From Cacajao melanocephalus (Eukaryota > Chordata > Mammalia > Primates > Pitheciidae): a stretch of 64,000 bases of DNA. Positions 59,940 through 64,000 of this stretch are shown in pieces. The translations under genes were made by a program, and so were the position numbers. Position 1 is the stretch's first letter. Each line of letters begins with the position of its first letter. The notes below the pieces were generated by a model that saw only the letters and a program-made list of their open reading frames with translations, made no database searches and had not been told where the DNA came from. The stretch is from assembly GCA_963573385.1 (NCBI GenBank), contig CAUYLG010075597.1:1-64000 (forward strand), given 5' to 3'.

Positions 59940-60152
59940 GACTGGGCATCACAGAGAGACCCCCATCTCTATTAAAAAAAAAATTTTTTTTTAATTAGCT
60001 GAAAATGGTGGCACGAGCCTATAGTCACAGCAGTTCAGGAAGCTGAGGTGGGAGGGTTGCTTGAGCCCAGGAGTTCAAGGCTGCAGTGACCTATGATTGT
60101 GCCACTGCACTCCAGCCTAGGTAACAGCGTGAGACCCTGTCTAAAAAACCAA
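59940..60152 (+). mobile_element. AluJ-like, left arm mostly deleted
   Basis: The start 'gactgggcatcacagagagacc' skips most of the left arm. The right arm is complete up to 'gagaccctgtctaaaaaa'. Confidence 0.9.
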
Positions 60153-60884
60153 GACTAGAACGCAGCTATACTTACAGTGCCTCATCAGCAGTGTGTTACT
60201 CCCAGGCCAGATCACTAAGGAAATCTGTAACCAAGTTAGCCTTTCAGGTTAACAGCATAGTGCTAAGTAAACAAAAGTTTAAAAAGTTGCAAGTATTCTG
60301 AAGCTTATTCTTAGGCTGTCATCTTCTTTCTGAATCTTTCTAGTACTGGTGCTTTTTTCTTTACAAGTGCATGCACTCGCATATGTTTAGGGAAACCAGA
60401 ATCACAAGGATGTTAATGTTTGATGGGCTAAACTGACCGGTGCTTTTTAACTATGTCTTTGGTTATGGGGGTTTTTTGTTTTTTGTTGTTGATTGGTTAA
60501 GTTCTTAAGCAGTTACATTCTGGGCTATAGTAACATCTAGATTACCATTAACAATTTGCTTAGACATTGAAATATTCAGGAATGAAAGAACTCCCATTTG
60601 AACATATGCTAATGAAATAAGTGTGGAAAGATTACATTTAGTTAAGTACGTTTAACTCTGGGCAAGTGCAGTCAGATGGTCCCCTCTGTGAGTGTAGGGA
60701 TCCCATTAAGTGTAATATAATCTGAAACAGCTATAGGTGAGAATTTTTGCATGGGAAATATTTTATTCCAACCCTACAACAGAAGGGTTATAAACTAAAG
60801 CCAAGGATCTTCAGCAGATTTCTGATGTGGATGTCAAGAATGTGGACATCAGTGTGCTTTGAGTGCACTTTAGAAATGCAGTAG

Positions 60885-61281
<397 letters not shown>

Positions 61282-61392
61282 AAATTTATTTTTTGAAAGT
61301 CTACAAACAGTGGCTCGGTTCTAGCTTCTTGTTATTGTTGAACATTTTATCAGCTTTTTGGCTTTATCTGTTTAATTTGTATTGTCTGGCAG

Positions 61393-61476
61393 GTGGGAAC
61401 ATTCTCAGTGGCCAGTGAGGAAGTCTTGAAGAACAGAGCAATAAAGAAAGCAAAGCGCAGAAATGTGGGGTTTGAG
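61393..61476 (+). CDS. NUP50: NUP50 coding exon 3
   Basis: 84 nt, 28 codons, phase 0 at both ends; acceptor 'ggcag|GTGGGA' and donor TTTGAG|GTGAGT. It continues the protein from residue 24: VGTFSVASEEVLK, then a basic cluster KNRAIKKAKRRN (residues 36-47) and VGFE. The basic cluster is the NLS-like segment that binds importin-alpha near its minor NLS site. Residue 29 is Val, whereas in human it is Met and serves as the start of the annotated shorter isoform. FG-type repeats, the middle region and the Ran-binding domain lie beyond the window. Confidence 0.95.
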
Positions 61477-62164
61477 GTGAGTGCTTCCTTCCACCTCCTG
61501 CTATTAAATACTCATTTGATTTCTGAGTTGCACAGCATTCCCTCCACTGGGAGCAATGATGTCAACAAATGCTTTCTTAAAATGCTTATTCTTTGATATA
61601 GATCATGGGCGATAGAAAAAAACAATAAACGTAGGTCTGGACCTTAATAAAGGGAGCTTACCAGTTGAGGAAATAAATATAGACAAATTCAAGTTGAGTG
61701 ACAATATGGAAAAGAAAAACGAGCAAAGCCATACAGAGGTGGGCAACGTGGCATCAGATTGGAGTAAGAAAGGAAAATGCAAGGATTTTCTGAGAGTCGT
61801 GTCTGCTCCCTGGGATCGAGACTTGGGTAGGGGGAGCCCTTTCGCTATGCTAGAAGCATTTCATATGTGGATTTTCTTTCTAGTATAGTGTAGTATATAA
61901 AAATGATTCATTCTTGTGCTAAGAAAGATAAAAGATTGTAACTCTTAAATTGAAATAATGTGGTATTAAGCAATCACTGCAATCTAAGAACGATTTCCCA
62001 GTACAGTCCTCTCCCTTTTGATACATTCTTTACCCAATAGCATGTGGTCTTGGTGGCCTGGACATCTGGTGTTAGGCAGGAGAAGCCACTTTGAACATCC
62101 TGGGTGGCAGCTTTGAAATAAACCTACCTTACCCCATGTTCTGCAGTGTTTAATTTTAAAAATC

Positions 62165-62330
62165 AAGAGTAGACCATATTCTTGAGTATCTCTAATCTGA
62201 AAATCCAAAATGCTCCGAGATCTGAAGCTTTTTGAGCACCAACGTGGTGTTCCAAGGAAATGCTCATTGGAAGATTTCAGATGGTCAGGTTAGAGGTGCT
62301 GCGCCAGTAAGCATAACGCAGACGTCCCGA
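62165..62330 (+). mobile_element. Possible old DNA-transposon remnant
   Basis: 'ctaatctgaaaatccaaaatgctccgagatctgaagctttttgagcacc…ggaaatgctcattgg' recalls a common non-autonomous mammalian DNA transposon or related medium-reiteration repeat. Family name not established. Confidence 0.4.
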
Positions 62331-63198
62331 GAGCAGAAACATTTCCATTCCTAAGCATTCTCCTTAAGGGACATGCAAGCTGTTATTTCCCTTTTATTTC
62401 CAAATAAAAAGGATAGTAAAGATGGATCGTTCACGCTTTGAGAAACGATGAAAAGAAATTATTACAAGAATATTCTTTACACTGCCAAAGTTTTGATCGT
62501 AAAATTTTTTCTGTTTGAAAATGTGTAAGGAAGGGAGCCAGGTAGGTGGCAGTGGTGGGGAGGCAGTCTACGACATTTACGACAGCCAGTCAGTCCCTTG
62601 AAGCGTCTCATAAATGTGATAGTATATGTTAATGGGAAAACAATTCAAATTTGAAAAATATTTGCAATTTTCCTAGAATATATTACTGTAGATATTAATA
62701 TATGTCGTGTAATTCAAGGCAGAGATACGTAATCATATATCAAATCGATTCTCAAGTGGTTCTGGGTAGTCACTTGGCTAGTGAATGCCATAGCTGACGC
62801 TATACATGTGCCTTCTTTCTCTGCTTCATTGCACATTTTAGATGCATGAGAGGAACATCATTTCCTGAAGCTATAAAAGCTCTTTCATGTAGAACTTGAG
62901 GTCAACAGGGGTTGCACTGCAAAGAAAGGAAATGGGTACAGGGGAAGCGTATCTCAGATCCAAGCTAGAGATTAGGTCTTCTGTTTTGTAATTACTTACA
63001 TTTTGCTTAAAGATTGTATTAATTTCTTATTTGACAAAAATTATATGCTTATGGTGTATAACATGGTATTATTTTCAAGTGTACAGTACCTTATTACCTG
63101 TAGTCTCCCTGTAGTACAGTAAACCTGTTCAACTTCAGTTTTTTTATTTGTTTTTATTCTGGTCTGATTTTATGAATTGCCTTGACTGGTGACTAGGT

Positions 63199-63254
63199 GA
63201 TAGATGTAGGTGTTGAGCTTAGTGATGATAGATGTAGGTGTTGAGCTTAGTGAT
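63199..63254 (+). repeat. 28-bp perfect tandem duplication
   Basis: Two identical copies of a 28-mer starting gatagatgtaggtgttgagc, at 63,199-63,226 and 63,227-63,254. Confidence 0.98.
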
Positions 63255-64000
63255 GATGGCTCTTTCACTGAGAAGATACATCAGGGGAGGGATGGCTTAA
63301 TTAAGGAGGAAATGGTTGGTCTTGGAAATGTGTTTGGAAGGACTCGGTACACTCAAGTGGAAAGGCCCTAAAGGACCATTAGGTATAGAACAGGAATTAG
63401 GGTGAGGATGGGCACAGCTCCGGGAGCTCCTGCGGGGATTGAAGCTGTGGGACTAGACCAGAAGGGGCATGCAAGTGGAGAGGGCCTTAGGGAGAATGAG
63501 AAACAACAGCTCACTGCAGAAGCCAAGGGAAGTCATTCTCAGGGAGGGGCATCTACCTGTCCATTTGAAGGAAGGTCAAGAGGTAGAAACAGTACAGACC
63601 ATAATCTAACAACTTAAGCTGAAGGGATGAGGGAGTGAGAGGGCAGTAGCCCTTGGGCTACTAAGGGAAATTAAATGTACATGGATAATAGAAATCCACA
63701 GATAATTTTAGCTATAACTCTTAGTCTGAAGTTTTCATCAGAACTTGTATATTAGGAAAATTAAATGTCCTATCACCCACCAGAATGCTGCAATGTGGTT
63801 TTTCCTCAATAGTGGATTCAGTAGATCTGCTGAGCACTGGAGATAACACTGGTGAGTAAAAAACACCAAAATTTCCTTGCCTTGTGGAAAAGAAACAAAT
63901 AAATACATAGTATTAATTTTCCCTCTGTAAGTGCCAGTGGGAAAAATAAAACCAGTGAGGGAGATTGACGGATGTGAGGATGTGTCAGCACCCATGGAGC

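Larger units (their letters stand above)
61477..64000 (+). other. NUP50: NUP50 intron 3 (partial)
   Basis: Starts with GTGAGT and runs past the window end. No further coding exon is seen. It holds a 28-bp tandem duplication (63,199-63,254) and a possible old DNA-transposon remnant at about 62,165-62,330. The rest is unassigned. Short frames here do not resemble NUP50 exons. Confidence 0.8.

Noticed and set aside
61694..61888. 64-codon + frame in intron 3 as an alternative NUP50 exon
   Set aside because: No matching acceptor/donor pair and no resemblance to NUP50.

Overview
The window is primate nuclear DNA. It is packed with Alu elements (about 45 copies, both strands), L1 fragments, MaLR/ERVL LTRs, a Tigger-type DNA transposon and a gamma-like endogenous retrovirus. 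It carries one recognisable protein-coding gene, the 5' part of NUP50 (nucleoporin 50), on the + strand from about 53.9 kb to beyond the window edge. This places it in the region orthologous to human chromosome 22q13.31. Two coding exons are visible and three residues differ from the human protein as I remember it (Ile5, Lys13, Val29), so a non-human primate, probably a catarrhine, is more likely than human. That species call rests on memory and was not checked by alignment. Layout: 1-53.1 kb is intergenic and repeat-rich, with no intact gene that I can support. It holds a polypurine tract (0.1-0.4 kb), an old L1 interrupted by a solo THE1/MST LTR (5.4-7.9 kb), a second THE1 LTR split by an Alu (12.65-13.31 kb), HAL1/L1M remnants (15 and 36 kb), and a Tigger1 transposon (22.37-32.76 kb) into which Alus, an L1 fragment and a 7-kb HERV-I-like provirus have nested. 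It also holds ERVL/MLT2 LTRs (33.6-34.5 kb), a solo class-I-like LTR (38.5-39.0 kb), a MER2-like DNA transposon in two pieces (39.6-41.1 kb), a run of MLT1-type MaLR LTRs (42.3-48.5 kb) and another ERV LTR (51.8-52.8 kb). From about 53.2 to 54.75 kb lies a CpG island with NRF1-, ETS- and YY1-like motifs: the NUP50 promoter, probably bidirectional. Exon 1 (5'UTR) ends at a good donor at 54,187. Exon 2 holds the start codon (58,938), exon 3 lies at 61,393-61,476, and intron 3 runs off the window. The most notable structures are: (i) the provirus, whose flanking LTRs are inverted relative to each other, with a third LTR piece embedded inside an Alu next to it; (ii) a possible 61-codon upstream ORF in NUP50 that would stop 4 nt before the main start codon; (iii) a G-rich ~35-bp minisatellite directly behind NUP50 exon 1; and (iv) several small inverted-copy (template-switch-like) mutations and inverted repeats. 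No new protein-coding system was found. All long open frames outside NUP50 are explained by transposable elements, low-complexity DNA or CpG-island sequence.
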